Assembly (NCBI GenBank): GCA_963702075.1
Contig: OY969703.1
Coordinates: forward strand, 2,666,001-2,730,000
Direction: 5' to 3'
DNA: 64,000 nt
Source of the DNA: VAYN01 sp963702075
GTDB lineage: Bacteria; Actinomycetota; Thermoleophilia; Solirubrobacterales; 70-9
Position numbers and translations under genes: made by a program. This document shows, in pieces, positions 18,346-26,292 of this stretch. The notes beneath the pieces were generated by a model. That model saw nothing but the letters and a program-made list of their open reading frames with translations. It was not told the DNA's origin and did not search any database. Position 1 is the stretch's first letter. Every line of letters begins with the position of its first letter.

Positions 18346-18412
18346 CTGTGCTCCCTTCTCCGTCGATCACTGGCTTGCGAAAACTGACCATAGGCGAAGT
18401 GATGCATGTCAC

Positions 18413-18440
18413 TTGACGATATATCGATCTGATATATGGT
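18413..18440 (+). promoter_or_regulatory. Promoter of the padR-mmpL operon with repeated GATATAT
   Basis: TTGACG (18413-18418), 16-bp spacer, TATGGT (18435-18440). The ATG lies six bases after the -10 box, so the transcript should be leaderless. GATATAT occurs twice inside the promoter, a likely binding site for the PadR product. An AGTGA/TCACT pair lies just upstream (18399-18414). Confidence 0.6.
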
Positions 18441-18446
18441 CGGCTG

Positions 18447-18995
18447 ATGGAGCAGCTCAGCCCGACCGCCTACGTGATTCTCGGCATGGTCCGCAAAGAG
18501 CCGCGGTCCGGCTACGAGATCAAAGCCCTGGTCGATAACTCGACCCGTTTCTTCTGGGCGGCGAGCTATGGACAGATATACCCCGAGCTGAAGCACCTTT
18601 CCGAGGCGGGACTGATCATCGGCTCCGACTCCCCCACCGGAGGCCGCCGCCGCACCGTCTACGAGATCACCGCCGACGGCGAGGAGGAGCTGCGGGCCTG
18701 GCTGCGGCGGCCGCCGAAGACCTTCGAGATGCGCGAGGAAGGGCTGCTGAAACTGTTCTTCGCCGACGCGCTGCCGCCCGGCGAGGCGGTGGCGATCGTG
18801 CGGGCGATGCGCGCCCACCGGCTCGAGGTCAACGCGCAGCTGCGTTCGATCGAGGCGCTGAAAGGCGAGATCGACGACCCCTACCCGAAGATCGTACTGC
18901 GGGGAGGAATCGAGTTCACCCAGTGGTTCGCTGACTGGTGCGAGCGGATGGAGGAGGAAATCCTCGCCACCGTCGCCAACGAAAGGAGCAGCTGA
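18447..18995 (+). CDS. PadR-family transcriptional regulator
   Basis: A 182-aa protein. The N-terminal winged helix (residues 1-80) has the PadR pattern SPTAYVILGMVRKEPRSGYEIK, followed by YGQIYPELKHLSEAGLI and GRRRTVYEIT. The C-terminal alpha-helical Vir-like dimerisation domain covers about 90-180. PadR repressors usually control an adjacent transporter, released by a small ligand. Here the stop overlaps the MMPL start by one base (TGATG), so it likely represses its own padR-mmpL operon via the promoter repeats. Confidence 0.92.
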   Translation: MEQLSPTAYVILGMVRKEPRSGYEIKALVDNSTRFFWAASYGQIYPELKHLSEAGLIIGSDSPTGGRRRTVYEITADGEEELRAWLRRPPKTFEMREEGLLKLFFADALPPGEAVAIVRAMRAHRLEVNAQLRSIEALKGEIDDPYPKIVLRGGIEFTQWFADWCERMEEEILATVANERSS

Positions 18996-21130
18996 TGTTC
19001 GACTCCCTGGCCAGGCTTGCCGACGGCAAGGCCCGTCGCATCGCCCTCTTCGCCGCCGCCTTCTTCCTGCTCGCCGGGGCGATTGGCGGCTCCGTTGCCG
19101 ACCGCCTCGACCCCTACGGCGCCGACGATCCCGCCACCGAGACGGTGAAGGCGATGGACCGGCTCGAGGGAGCGGGCCTGCGGATGCCGGCAGTGGTCGC
19201 TGTAGTCGAAGACGCCCCGGTCGCGGCGCCGGCGACGCGCCGGCGGGTCGAGGCGCTGGAGGACGAAGTGCGCCACCGAGGCGACGTCGCCTCGGTGGCC
19301 GGCTACTACGACACCCGCTCCCCCGCCTTCGTCTCCCGCGACGGCGACACCACCTACTTCACGGTCGCCCTGAAGACGACCGCCGACAAGCAGGCCCAGG
19401 AAGCTGGCGCCGACATCGCCGACCAGCTTTCGGCTCAGAAGGGCGTCGTGGTCGGCGGTCCGGCAGTCGCCCAGGAGCAAGTCAACAAGCAGGTCGAGAA
19501 AGACCTGCAGAAGGCGGAGATGCTCGCCTTCCCGCTGCTCTTCCTGCTTTCGCTGCTCTTCTTCCGCAGCCTGGTGGCGTCGGTGCTGCCGCTGATGATC
19601 GGCGGGCTGGCGATCGTCGGCACTTTCCTCATCCTCCGCCTGGCCAGTGAATTCGGCTCGATCTCGATTTTCGCCCTCAACCTGACGACGGCCCTCGGGC
19701 TGGGCCTGGCGATCGATTACAGCCTTTTCATCGTCTCCCGCTATCGCGAGGAGATCGCCAAGGACGGACCCGGGTTGGCGGCGATGCGGCGGGTGTTCGC
19801 AACGGCCGGCCGCACCGTCTTCTTCTCCTCGCTGACGGTGGCGGCGGCGCTCGCCTCGCTGCTCGTCTTCCCCCAGCGCTTTCTCTACTCGATGGGGCTC
19901 GGCGGCGCACTGGTAGCGCTGTTTGCGGCGTTGATCTCGCTGACCGTGCTGCCGGCGGTGCTGACCCTGCTGGGCAACCGAGTCAACGCCGGCGCGCCGA
20001 AGTTCCTCCAGCGCCGTGCCGAGGCCGACGCGCGTCCCGCCCAGGAGGGCTTCTGGTACCGGCTCTCGCGCTTCGTGATGCGGCGGCCGATCCCGGTCGC
20101 GACCGCTTCGGCTTTGTTCCTGATCGTGCTCGGGCTGCCCTTCCTCGCGATCAAGTTCAACGTCGTCGACCCGACCGTCCTGCCGGAATCGGCGAGCGCA
20201 CGACAGGCGTACGACACCGTCAGCGCACAGTTCCCGCCCTACCACGAGTCCCCGATCTGGATCGACCTCGAAGGCGGTGGTCCGAGCGCGGCGGCGCAAC
20301 TCACCGCCGAGGTCGAAAAGGTCGGCGGCGTCGCCGAAGTGCTGCCGCCGCAGCGGCTCGGCGGGGGCATCACCGCCTTGCAGGCGATCTCCGCCAATCC
20401 GTTCGCTTCGGAGGCGAGCAAGGAAACGGTGAAGGCGATCCGCGACCTGCCCGAGCCAGCGGGGACGAGCGTCATGGTCGGCGGCGCCAGCGCCGACTTC
20501 GTCGACTTCCAGGCGAGCCTTTCCAGCCACCTCCCCTATGCGCTGGCGATCGTGATCGCGGCGACGCTGGTGATCCTCTTCCTGATGACCGGCTCGGTGG
20601 TGCTGCCGATCAAGTCGCTGATCATGAACTTCCTCAACCTCAGCGCCGTCTTCGGCCTGCTGGTGCTGATCTTCCAGGACGGTCGGCTCGAAGGCTTCCT
20701 CGACTACACCAGCCCGGGCGCGATCGAGCAGACGATGCCGATCCTGATGTTCGCGATCGCCTTCGGCCTCTCGACCGACTACGCCGTCTTCCTCCTCTCG
20801 CGGATCAAGGAGGCGCGCGACAACGGCGCCTCGGACTCGGAGTCGGTGGCGATGGGCCTGGAGCGGACCGGCCGCATCGTCACCGCCGCCGCGGTTCTGT
20901 TCGCGGTGGCGATGTTCGCCTTCGCCACCTCCCAGATCATCTTCATCAAGGAGAACGGCGTCGGCGTCGCCCTGGCGGTCCTGATCGACGCCAGCATCAT
21001 CCGCGCCCTCCTCGTCCCCGCCCTAATGGAGTTGCTCGGCAAGTGGAACTGGTGGGCCCCGCGCCCCCTCCGCCGCCTCCACGAACGCTGGGGAATCAGC
21101 GAGTCGACCCCCGTCCCTCAGCCGCGCTAA
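18995..21130 (+). CDS. MMPL/RND-family membrane transporter
   Basis: A 711-aa protein with two repeats, each a transmembrane helix, a large extracytoplasmic domain and a block of five helices (about 180-330 and 525-690). GLGLAIDYSLFIVSRYREE and AFGLSTDYAVFLLSRIKEA are the duplicated MMPL motifs carrying the proton-relay aspartate. It probably exports a lipid or hydrophobic compound. The ATG at 18995 overlaps the padR stop. A long hairpin follows the stop. Confidence 0.93.
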   Translation: MFDSLARLADGKARRIALFAAAFFLLAGAIGGSVADRLDPYGADDPATETVKAMDRLEGAGLRMPAVVAVVEDAPVAAPATRRRVEALEDEVRHRGDVASVAGYYDTRSPAFVSRDGDTTYFTVALKTTADKQAQEAGADIADQLSAQKGVVVGGPAVAQEQVNKQVEKDLQKAEMLAFPLLFLLSLLFFRSLVASVLPLMIGGLAIVGTFLILRLASEFGSISIFALNLTTALGLGLAIDYSLFIVSRYREEIAKDGPGLAAMRRVFATAGRTVFFSSLTVAAALASLLVFPQRFLYSMGLGGALVALFAALISLTVLPAVLTLLGNRVNAGAPKFLQRRAEADARPAQEGFWYRLSRFVMRRPIPVATASALFLIVLGLPFLAIKFNVVDPTVLPESASARQAYDTVSAQFPPYHESPIWIDLEGGGPSAAAQLTAEVEKVGGVAEVLPPQRLGGGITALQAISANPFASEASKETVKAIRDLPEPAGTSVMVGGASADFVDFQASLSSHLPYALAIVIAATLVILFLMTGSVVLPIKSLIMNFLNLSAVFGLLVLIFQDGRLEGFLDYTSPGAIEQTMPILMFAIAFGLSTDYAVFLLSRIKEARDNGASDSESVAMGLERTGRIVTAAAVLFAVAMFAFATSQIIFIKENGVGVALAVLIDASIIRALLVPALMELLGKWNWWAPRPLRRLHERWGISESTPVPQPR

Positions 21131-21131
21131 G

Positions 21132-21182
21132 CGAACTGCATCAACTTTTCTATCCAGCAGGTGGATAAGTTGATGCAGTTCG
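21132..21182. repeat. Long inverted repeat between mmpL and DUF202 gene
   Basis: Perfect 16-bp arms (21132-21147, 21167-21182) enclose a 19-base segment that itself holds ATCCA-GCAGG-TGGAT. It fills the whole gap, ending three bases before the next ATG. No T-tract is present. Confidence 0.85.
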
Positions 21183-21185
21183 GAT

Positions 21186-21569
21186 ATGGACGCCAACGAG
21201 CCGATGAGACCGAAGCCGGATTTCGCGCAGCTGGTCGATGCGAGCCGGCGGACCTACCTGGCCGGCGAGCGGACGCAGCTGGCCTGGTGGCGGACGGGGT
21301 TGGCCGCGCTGGCGGTAGCCATCGGAGTTGGACGCGTGGTCCCGGAGCTGAGCGGCAGCGGCGCTCGCTGGCCGTACGCGCTCGCTGGCGTCGGGTTTGC
21401 CCTCTGGGGGATCTTCGCGATCGCCTGCGGGACCGCCAACCGCGAGGCGATGGAGAAAGCGCTGCGGGAAGGCCGCTTTCACGAGGCCCCCACCTGGCCG
21501 CTACGAACGCTCAGCGTCGCCGGCATCGGCCTCGGACTGCTGACCGCGCTGCTGATCCTGCTCGACTGA
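21186..21569 (+). CDS. DUF202 (YidH-like) membrane protein
   Basis: A 127-aa protein with the DUF202 signature: RTYLAGERTQLAWWRTGLAALAVAIGVGRVVPEL at 22-55 (basic-aromatic first helix), then two further transmembrane helices (about 64-84 and 107-126). Function of the family is unknown. It starts immediately after the inverted repeat, leaving only three bases for a leader, so the hairpin arm must contain or mask its translation signal. Confidence 0.85.
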   Translation: MDANEPMRPKPDFAQLVDASRRTYLAGERTQLAWWRTGLAALAVAIGVGRVVPELSGSGARWPYALAGVGFALWGIFAIACGTANREAMEKALREGRFHEAPTWPLRTLSVAGIGLGLLTALLILLD

Positions 21570-21572
21570 GTC

Positions 21573-22409
21573 TTAAGCGAACTGGGCGGAGCGGCGGCGC
21601 AGGTCGGCGTTGAGCATGCCGGTTACTTCGCTGGGCCGGTCGCCGGCCGAAGGGACGGCGGCGCCGATTAGGCCGTCGGCGCGGAAGCCGTAGAGCGGGG
21701 CGACGAAGCCGAGCTCGCGGATCTTGCGGACGAGGCGGACTGCGCCCTGGGTGTCGGCGCCGGGGCCGCAGAGGACGATCGCGGTCGGGTCGAGGGCGCC
21801 GAGGGCGCGGCCGAGCCGCTCGTCGCCGAGCTCGTTGGAGAGGACGAGGACGCGGAAGCCGGCGCGGCGCAGGGCGAGGTCGAGGGCCTGGGTGTAGACC
21901 TCCTCGGCATTCTGGCCGTGGCTGGAGTCGAGCAGCAGGATCCCGGCCGGACGTGCCGCGGTGGAAGCGAGGCGGCGGGCGCCGTGCAGCCAGCCGGTCG
22001 CCCAGCGGGAGGCGAACTCGAGCTCGGCCTCGCGCTCGGTGTCGGCGGCGAGCTTGTCGATCGCCGGCAGCAGCAGCTCCTCGACCGTGCGCTCCAGCGA
22101 GCGCAGCGCCAGGCTCTCCTCGACCGCGCGGTCGGCGGCGGGCTCATCGAAGCTCTCGAAGGCGGCGAGGAGGCTGTCGTCGCTGGCCGGGGCGGCCTGA
22201 CGCTGACGGGCCAGCTCGATCGCCGAGGAGATGTTGCCGGTCTCGGTCAGCGCGTCGCGCAGCGCCTGCAGCTCGACCAGCTCGTAGTTGCGGTGGTTGC
22301 CGACCGTGCGCTTCGGGGTCGGGTAGCCGTAGCGGCGCTCCCAGCTGCGCAGGGTATTGGGGCTCACACCGAGGACTTCGGCGGCGGCGTTGGTTCGGAT
22401 TCCGGGCAT
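21573..22409 (-). CDS. MerR-type regulator with B12-binding-like C-terminal domain
   Basis: A 278-aa protein. Residues 1-70 are a MerR winged helix (RTNAAAEVLGVSPNTLRSWERRYGYP, then NHRNYELVELQALR). The rest resembles the four-helix plus Rossmann architecture of CarH/LitR photoreceptors (WLHGARR; SSHGQNAEEVYTQALDLALRRAGFRVLVLS). The cobalamin-ligating DxHxxG motif is not intact, so vitamin B12 binding is doubtful. It converges on the DUF202 gene with a gap of three bases. Confidence 0.8.
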   Translation of the reverse strand: MPGIRTNAAAEVLGVSPNTLRSWERRYGYPTPKRTVGNHRNYELVELQALRDALTETGNISSAIELARQRQAAPASDDSLLAAFESFDEPAADRAVEESLALRSLERTVEELLLPAIDKLAADTEREAELEFASRWATGWLHGARRLASTAARPAGILLLDSSHGQNAEEVYTQALDLALRRAGFRVLVLSNELGDERLGRALGALDPTAIVLCGPGADTQGAVRLVRKIRELGFVAPLYGFRADGLIGAAVPSAGDRPSEVTGMLNADLRRRSAQFA

Positions 22410-22437
22410 CAGGCTGAAGAGGGGTGGGGTGGACTGC

Positions 22438-22510
22438 GTGTCAATTCGACAGGCTGCGCCGATTCTCCCACCCTCGGTGAGGCTTTTGGACAGATTTACG
22501 GGAATCTGTC
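22438..22510. promoter_or_regulatory. Two TGTC/GACA dyads upstream of the MerR-like gene
   Basis: TGTC-AATTC-GACA lies at about 22438-22450, and GACAGATT (22489-22496) pairs with AATCTGTC (22503-22510). The second overlaps the stop of the upstream GGDEF gene. They may be the operator of the MerR-like gene (start 22409), or the second may be a weak terminator. Assignment is inference. Confidence 0.35.
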
Positions 22511-23306
22511 AGCGATCTTGCAAGGCGCCAACGCCCACCGGCTGCCCGACGGCGCGCGCCCGCCACATCGCCGCATCGGCCTTATGCAGGAGCTCTTCGG
22601 CATCGGTCCCGTGCTCGGGGCAGGCGACGACACCGGCCGAAACGCAGATCCGCAGCCCCCCCGCCCGCTCGAGCTCGTCAAGTTGTCCCAACAGCCGCTC
22701 GCACATCTGCACCCCTTCGACGGTGCCGATGTTCGGAGCGAGGACACAGAGAGCGTCCTCCTCGAGACGGAAGGCTTCGTCGACGATGCGAATGCTGTCG
22801 CGCAGGGCGGCACCGACGATCGAGAGCACAGTCTCCTGTCCCCCGGCAACGTCGCCGGGCCGAGTCCCAGGACCCGAGGCATCGAAGACCGCCAACCCAA
22901 ACGGATGCCCATACCGCCGGTTCGTCTCCAGCAACTGCTCCAACCTGCGCCGCATATGCCCCGGCCGATAAAGACTCGGCAGTTCTTCCGTCTCCACGGG
23001 AGCAACCGCCGCGCTCCCGTTAGTGGGCGCCTGGGTGACGTTCGCCGGCCCCTCCCCGCTGTGAGGCCGCCGAACGTCACCCAGGCGCCCCCCCGCACCT
23101 TGAGCCGCTTCGACGGCCGCCGCGGTCACCGACCCGAACTCACCAGCCAACCGCTGGGCGGCGTCGGCAAAACTCCCTCCATTGGTTCCAATCTCCTCGT
23201 GCAAGCTCTTGAGAAGATCGGCGTGCATCGCTGACACCTTGAGAGCGATCCGCCCCGCCGGCGAACCCTCGTCAGCCCCCTGCCCCGCTTTCGACTGGTC
23301 TGACAC
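22509..23306 (-). CDS. Degenerate GGDEF-domain protein
   Basis: A 265-aa protein. Residues 1-70 are a helical region, 73-94 are encoded by a long inverted repeat, and about 115-255 form a GGDEF-like fold (RRRLEQLLETNRRYGHPFGLAVFD ... VSAGVVACPEHGTDAEELLHKADAAMWRAR). The signature loop reads RLEEDAL at 180-186 where RxGGDEF is expected, so diguanylate cyclase activity is probably lost. It may be a structural or ligand-binding remnant. It lies downstream of recR on the same strand, and a 15-nt element upstream is shared with the HD-GYP gene. Confidence 0.8.
   Translation of the reverse strand: MSDQSKAGQGADEGSPAGRIALKVSAMHADLLKSLHEEIGTNGGSFADAAQRLAGEFGSVTAAAVEAAQGAGGRLGDVRRPHSGEGPANVTQAPTNGSAAVAPVETEELPSLYRPGHMRRRLEQLLETNRRYGHPFGLAVFDASGPGTRPGDVAGGQETVLSIVGAALRDSIRIVDEAFRLEEDALCVLAPNIGTVEGVQMCERLLGQLDELERAGGLRICVSAGVVACPEHGTDAEELLHKADAAMWRARAVGQPVGVGALQDR
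23025..23090. repeat. In-frame inverted repeat, CCTCCCCGCTGT-loop class
   Basis: 26-bp arms (23025-23050, 23065-23090, one mismatch) around loop CCTCCCCGCTGTGA. It lies in frame inside the GGDEF-protein gene and encodes linker residues 73-94. Arm length and loop match the element at 9105-9169, although the arm sequences are unrelated. Confidence 0.9.
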
Positions 23307-23349
23307 GGAATGACCTTGTCGAAACCAACGGACGCAGGTTCGTCAAAAG

Positions 23350-23364
23350 TCCGCTATTTGCGAA
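23350..23364 (-). promoter_or_regulatory. 15-nt element shared with the HD-GYP gene
   Basis: On the minus strand it reads TTCGCAAATAGCGGA, 44 bp upstream of the GGDEF-protein start. The identical 15-mer is at 41424-41438, in the same orientation, upstream of the HD-GYP gene. It may be part of a promoter or a regulator site common to both. Confidence 0.5.
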
Positions 23365-23398
23365 ACGATGGTCGTCCAGGACGGATGTCCGGTGCCGC

Positions 23399-23998
23399 TT
23401 ATTCCAGGCTTCTTCGCCCGGCGAGGGCCTTGCCGAGCGTGACCTCGTCGGCGTGCTCGAGGTCGGCCCCGACCGGCAGTCCGCTGGCGAGCCGGGTCAC
23501 CGTCACCTGGCCGCGCAACAGGTCGGCGATGTGGAGGGCGGTCGCCTCGCCGGTGGTGGTCGGGTTGGTCGCCAGCACCACCTCGCCGATGCCACCGCGC
23601 TCGACCCGCCGCTGCAGCTCGCCGATCTTCAGGTCTTCGGCGTCGACCCCGTCGATCGGCGACAGCGCACCGCCGAGCACGTGGTAGAGGCCGCGGTATT
23701 CGTGGGTGCGCTCGATCGGGATCACGTCGGCGGGCTCCTCGACCACGCAGATCGAGGCCCGGTCGCGGTTCTGGTCGGCGCAGATCCGGCAGAGCGGACC
23801 CTCGGCGAGGTTGAAGCATTCCTCGCAGAGGCCGACCTTCTCCTTCACTTCGCGGATCGCGTCGCCAAGCGCGAAGGCCTCGTCGTCGGGCGCGCGCAGG
23901 AGGTGGAAGGCGAGGCGCTCAGCCGTGCGCCGGCCGATGCCCGGCAGGCGCGAGAGCTCGGCGACCAGCCGAGCCAGCGGTGCCGGGCCCTCGCTCAA
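23399..23998 (-). CDS. recR: Recombination protein RecR
   Basis: A 199-aa recombination mediator. Order of domains: helix-hairpin-helix (SRLPGIGRRTAERLAFHLL, 16-34), C4 zinc finger (CEECFNLAEGPLCRIC, about 58-73), Toprim (ICVVEEPADVIPIE ... HVLGGALSPIDGV) and a C-terminal Walker-B-like segment. Its TTG start at 23998 overlaps the ybaB stop (TTGA). dnaX-ybaB-recR is a widely conserved order, which supports all three calls. Confidence 0.96.
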   Translation of the reverse strand: MSEGPAPLARLVAELSRLPGIGRRTAERLAFHLLRAPDDEAFALGDAIREVKEKVGLCEECFNLAEGPLCRICADQNRDRASICVVEEPADVIPIERTHEYRGLYHVLGGALSPIDGVDAEDLKIGELQRRVERGGIGEVVLATNPTTTGEATALHIADLLRGQVTVTRLASGLPVGADLEHADEVTLGKALAGRRSLE

Positions 23999-24342
23999 CC
24001 TCCCAGCATCCCGCCGAGACCGCCGAGGTCGTCGCCGGCAATCCCGCCCATCTTCGAGCTGGCGAGCTCCTGGGCGGCGCGCAGCCCCTCGTTGACGGCG
24101 GCCTGCACCATCTCCTGAAGCATCTCCGCCTCCTCGGGGTCGATCGCCTCCGGGTCGATGACGATCTCGCGCAGGGTCAGGTCGCCGCCCATCTTGACTT
24201 TGACCATGCCGCCGCCGGCGCTCGCCTCGACGACCTCGTCTTTCAGTTTCTCCTGCGCCTCCATCATCTCGGCCTGCATCTGCTGGGCCTGTTTCATCAG
24301 GCCCTGGATGTCAAAGCCTCCGGGTCCGCCTCCTCGCGCCAC
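23995..24342 (-). CDS. ybaB: YbaB/EbfC nucleoid-associated protein
   Basis: A 115-aa protein with the family pattern: long N-terminal helix (LMKQAQQMQAEMMEAQEKLKDEVVEASAGGGMVKV), sheet, then C-terminal helix and a glycine/methionine tail. It binds DNA as a dimer. The GTG start at 24342 follows the dnaX TAA directly, and its TGA overlaps recR, so all three genes are translationally coupled. Confidence 0.93.
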   Translation of the reverse strand: MARGGGPGGFDIQGLMKQAQQMQAEMMEAQEKLKDEVVEASAGGGMVKVKMGGDLTLREIVIDPEAIDPEEAEMLQEMVQAAVNEGLRAAQELASSKMGGIAGDDLGGLGGMLGG

Positions 24343-26187
24343 TTAACCGACCTCCTCCGCGTCGAACTCGCTCTTCAGCCGCTCCAGCAGCTCTTCCTCG
24401 TCGATCTCATCACTACCGGGCGCCGGCGTGTCCGGCGGCGGTGCCTGTGCCTCCTCTTCCTCCGAAAGCACCACGAAGGTGGGCCGCAGGCCGACTCCGG
24501 TGACGGCCGCGAAGGCCGCTGCTAGGGTGTCCCGGCGCTCGGGGTTGTCGGCCTTCTTCTTGTTGAAGGTCATCGTGGCGGGGAAACCGACTTGCAGGGC
24601 GGCACCGTCGAAGCTGGTCGGGCGGGCGCCCTCGAAGGTGGCGGCGAGGGCCGGGGCGGTCTCGGCGAGCTTCTGCAGAACCGCGGGCCAGGCCTCCTGG
24701 ATGTCGCTGAACGACAGCTCGTCGGACGATGGCTCCTGGCCTGCGGGTCCTGACCCCGATTTGGTCCCACCACCACTCGCATTTGGCGAGTGGCGGTCCC
24801 CCAAATCGGCGCCACCCGCAGGAGGCTCCGCAGCTGCAGACGGCTCGGGTTCGGGCGCCGGAGCAGCTTCGGCCTCGGGCTCAGGCGGAGGAGCTATTTC
24901 GGCCTCTTCCTCTTCGGCCGGAGGTGGGTCGTCAGCTGGGGCGGACTCTCCCGTGGGTGACGTCGTAGGGGGGACCGTCTCCTGCGTAGTTGCAGGAGAC
25001 GGTGGGTCCCCTGCGGCGGCAGGACCCGCGGGCCTGGCGCTCCCGCTCTCCAGTCTTTCGATCCTCCTGAGCAAGCTGGCGGTATCCGGATCGAGATCAG
25101 GACGCGCGGCCTTGAGGAGGGCTATCTCGACGGCTAGGCGGGCGTCGTCGCCCTCTCTTACTGCGGTAAGAGCATCGGCTAGCTCGTCGATGGTGCGGAT
25201 CAGGTTGGCTGGGTTGATCGCCTTCGCCTGGGCTTGCATGCGGGCGGTGTCGGTTGCCGTCACTACGAAGGTGGTTGGTACTTCGCCAGTGGTCTGGGTG
25301 ATCAGGAGGTGGCGGAGGTGGGCGAGGAGGTCGCGGGCGAATTGGGAGGGGTCGCGGCCGGAGCGGGCCATCTTCTCGACCCCGAGCAGGACCCCCTTCG
25401 GATCCTCGGCGACGACCGCGTCGACCGCGTCGAAGAGGAGCTCGGCATCGGCGGCGCCGAGCATCTCCAGCACGCTGGCGAGCTCGACGTGGTCGCCGCC
25501 GAAGGCGACCAGCTGGTCGAGGGTGCCGAGGGCGTCGCGAAAGCTGCCCTGGGCCGAGCGGGCGATCATCGCCACCGCCCCCTCGTCGGCCTCGATCGAC
25601 TCCGCCGCGGCGACCCGGTTCAGCACCTCGGAGATCTGCTCCAGCGAGGGCCGCTGGAAGTCGAAGCGCTGGCAGCGGTCGGCGATCGTCGCCATCACCT
25701 TGTGCGACTCGGTGGTGGCGAGGACGAAGACGGTGTTCGGCGGCGGCTCCTCGAGCGTCTTCAGGAAAGCGTTCCACGCCTCTTTGGTCAGCATGTGCGC
25801 CTCGTCGAGGATGTAGACCTTCCAGTGGCCGCCGGAGGGCGCGTAGGCGACGCGCTCGCGGAGGTCGCGGACGTCGTCGACCGAGCGGTTGGAGGCGGCG
25901 TCCATCTCGATCACGTCCATCGAGGTGCCGGCGGCGATCGTCACGCAGGACTCGCATTCGCCGCAGGGGGTGACGGTCGGGCCGCCGCGCTCGCAGTTCA
26001 GCGAGCGGGCGAGGATCTTCGCCATCGAGGTCTTGCCGGTGCCGCGCGAGCCGACGAAGAGGTAGGCGTGATGCACCTTGCCCTGCTCGACCGCGTTGCG
26101 CAGGGTGCGGACGACGTGGGTCTGGCCGACGACCTCGTCGAAGGACCCGGGACGGTGGCGGCGATAGAGGGAAGTCGACTCGCTCAT
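24343..26187 (-). CDS. dnaX: DNA polymerase III subunits gamma/tau
   Basis: A 614-aa clamp-loader ATPase. The P-loop GSRGTGKT is at 46-53, zinc cysteines are Cys65, Cys75, Cys78 and Cys81, the DEAH-type Walker B is in YILDEAHML, and sensor 1 is in VLATTESHK. AAA+ and oligomerisation domains end at about residue 365. A proline/glutamate-rich linker (about 370-500) holds two or more in-frame inverted repeats, and a tau-like C-terminal domain follows. Start at ATG 26187 (MSESTSLYRRHRP); a longer frame to 26256 runs into an intergenic inverted repeat and lacks homology. Confidence 0.95.
   Translation of the reverse strand: MSESTSLYRRHRPGSFDEVVGQTHVVRTLRNAVEQGKVHHAYLFVGSRGTGKTSMAKILARSLNCERGGPTVTPCGECESCVTIAAGTSMDVIEMDAASNRSVDDVRDLRERVAYAPSGGHWKVYILDEAHMLTKEAWNAFLKTLEEPPPNTVFVLATTESHKVMATIADRCQRFDFQRPSLEQISEVLNRVAAAESIEADEGAVAMIARSAQGSFRDALGTLDQLVAFGGDHVELASVLEMLGAADAELLFDAVDAVVAEDPKGVLLGVEKMARSGRDPSQFARDLLAHLRHLLITQTTGEVPTTFVVTATDTARMQAQAKAINPANLIRTIDELADALTAVREGDDARLAVEIALLKAARPDLDPDTASLLRRIERLESGSARPAGPAAAGDPPSPATTQETVPPTTSPTGESAPADDPPPAEEEEAEIAPPPEPEAEAAPAPEPEPSAAAEPPAGGADLGDRHSPNASGGGTKSGSGPAGQEPSSDELSFSDIQEAWPAVLQKLAETAPALAATFEGARPTSFDGAALQVGFPATMTFNKKKADNPERRDTLAAAFAAVTGVGLRPTFVVLSEEEEAQAPPPDTPAPGSDEIDEEELLERLKSEFDAEEVG
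24742..24820. repeat. Nested inverted repeat inside dnaX, GGGTCCTG class
   Basis: Three nested stems: TGCGGGT/ACCCGCA (24742-24748, 24814-24820), CCGATTTGG/CCAAATCGG (24756-24764, 24801-24809) and CCACTCGC/GCGAGTGG (24773-24780, 24786-24793). It is in frame and encodes DnaX residues about 457-482. Termini match the element at 49796-49866: GGGTCCTGnCnCCGAT on one side and ATCGn-CGCCACCCGC on the other. Confidence 0.88.
24974..25030. repeat. Second inverted repeat inside dnaX
   Basis: Perfect 12-bp arms ACCGTCTCCTGC (24974-24985) and inverse (24992-25003), loop of six bases, followed by a further GGGTCC...GGACCC pair to about 25030. It is in frame and encodes about residues 387-405 in the low-complexity linker. 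Confidence 0.75.
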
Positions 26188-26231
26188 CAGGTGCTTGGCC
26201 AGTGTATCCAGGGGCAACGGGCGCTCCTCTC

Positions 26232-26283
26232 GGGGGTGACTGAGTTTTCCCGACATATATGTGGGGGGAACTCAGTCACCCCC
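26232..26283. repeat. Inverted repeat between dnaX and the polytopic gene
   Basis: 15-bp perfect outer arms (26232-26246, 26269-26283), continued by CCC/GGG after a two-base bulge. The apex contains the palindrome ACATATATGT (26253-26262). It fills most of the 105-bp gap between two divergent genes, so it may influence both promoters. Confidence 0.8.
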
Positions 26284-26292
26284 TCCGATACC

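Noticed and set aside
21573..22409. Vitamin B12-dependent photoreceptor of the CarH type
   Set aside because: The overall architecture fits, but DxHxxG is not intact, so cobalamin ligation is not supported.
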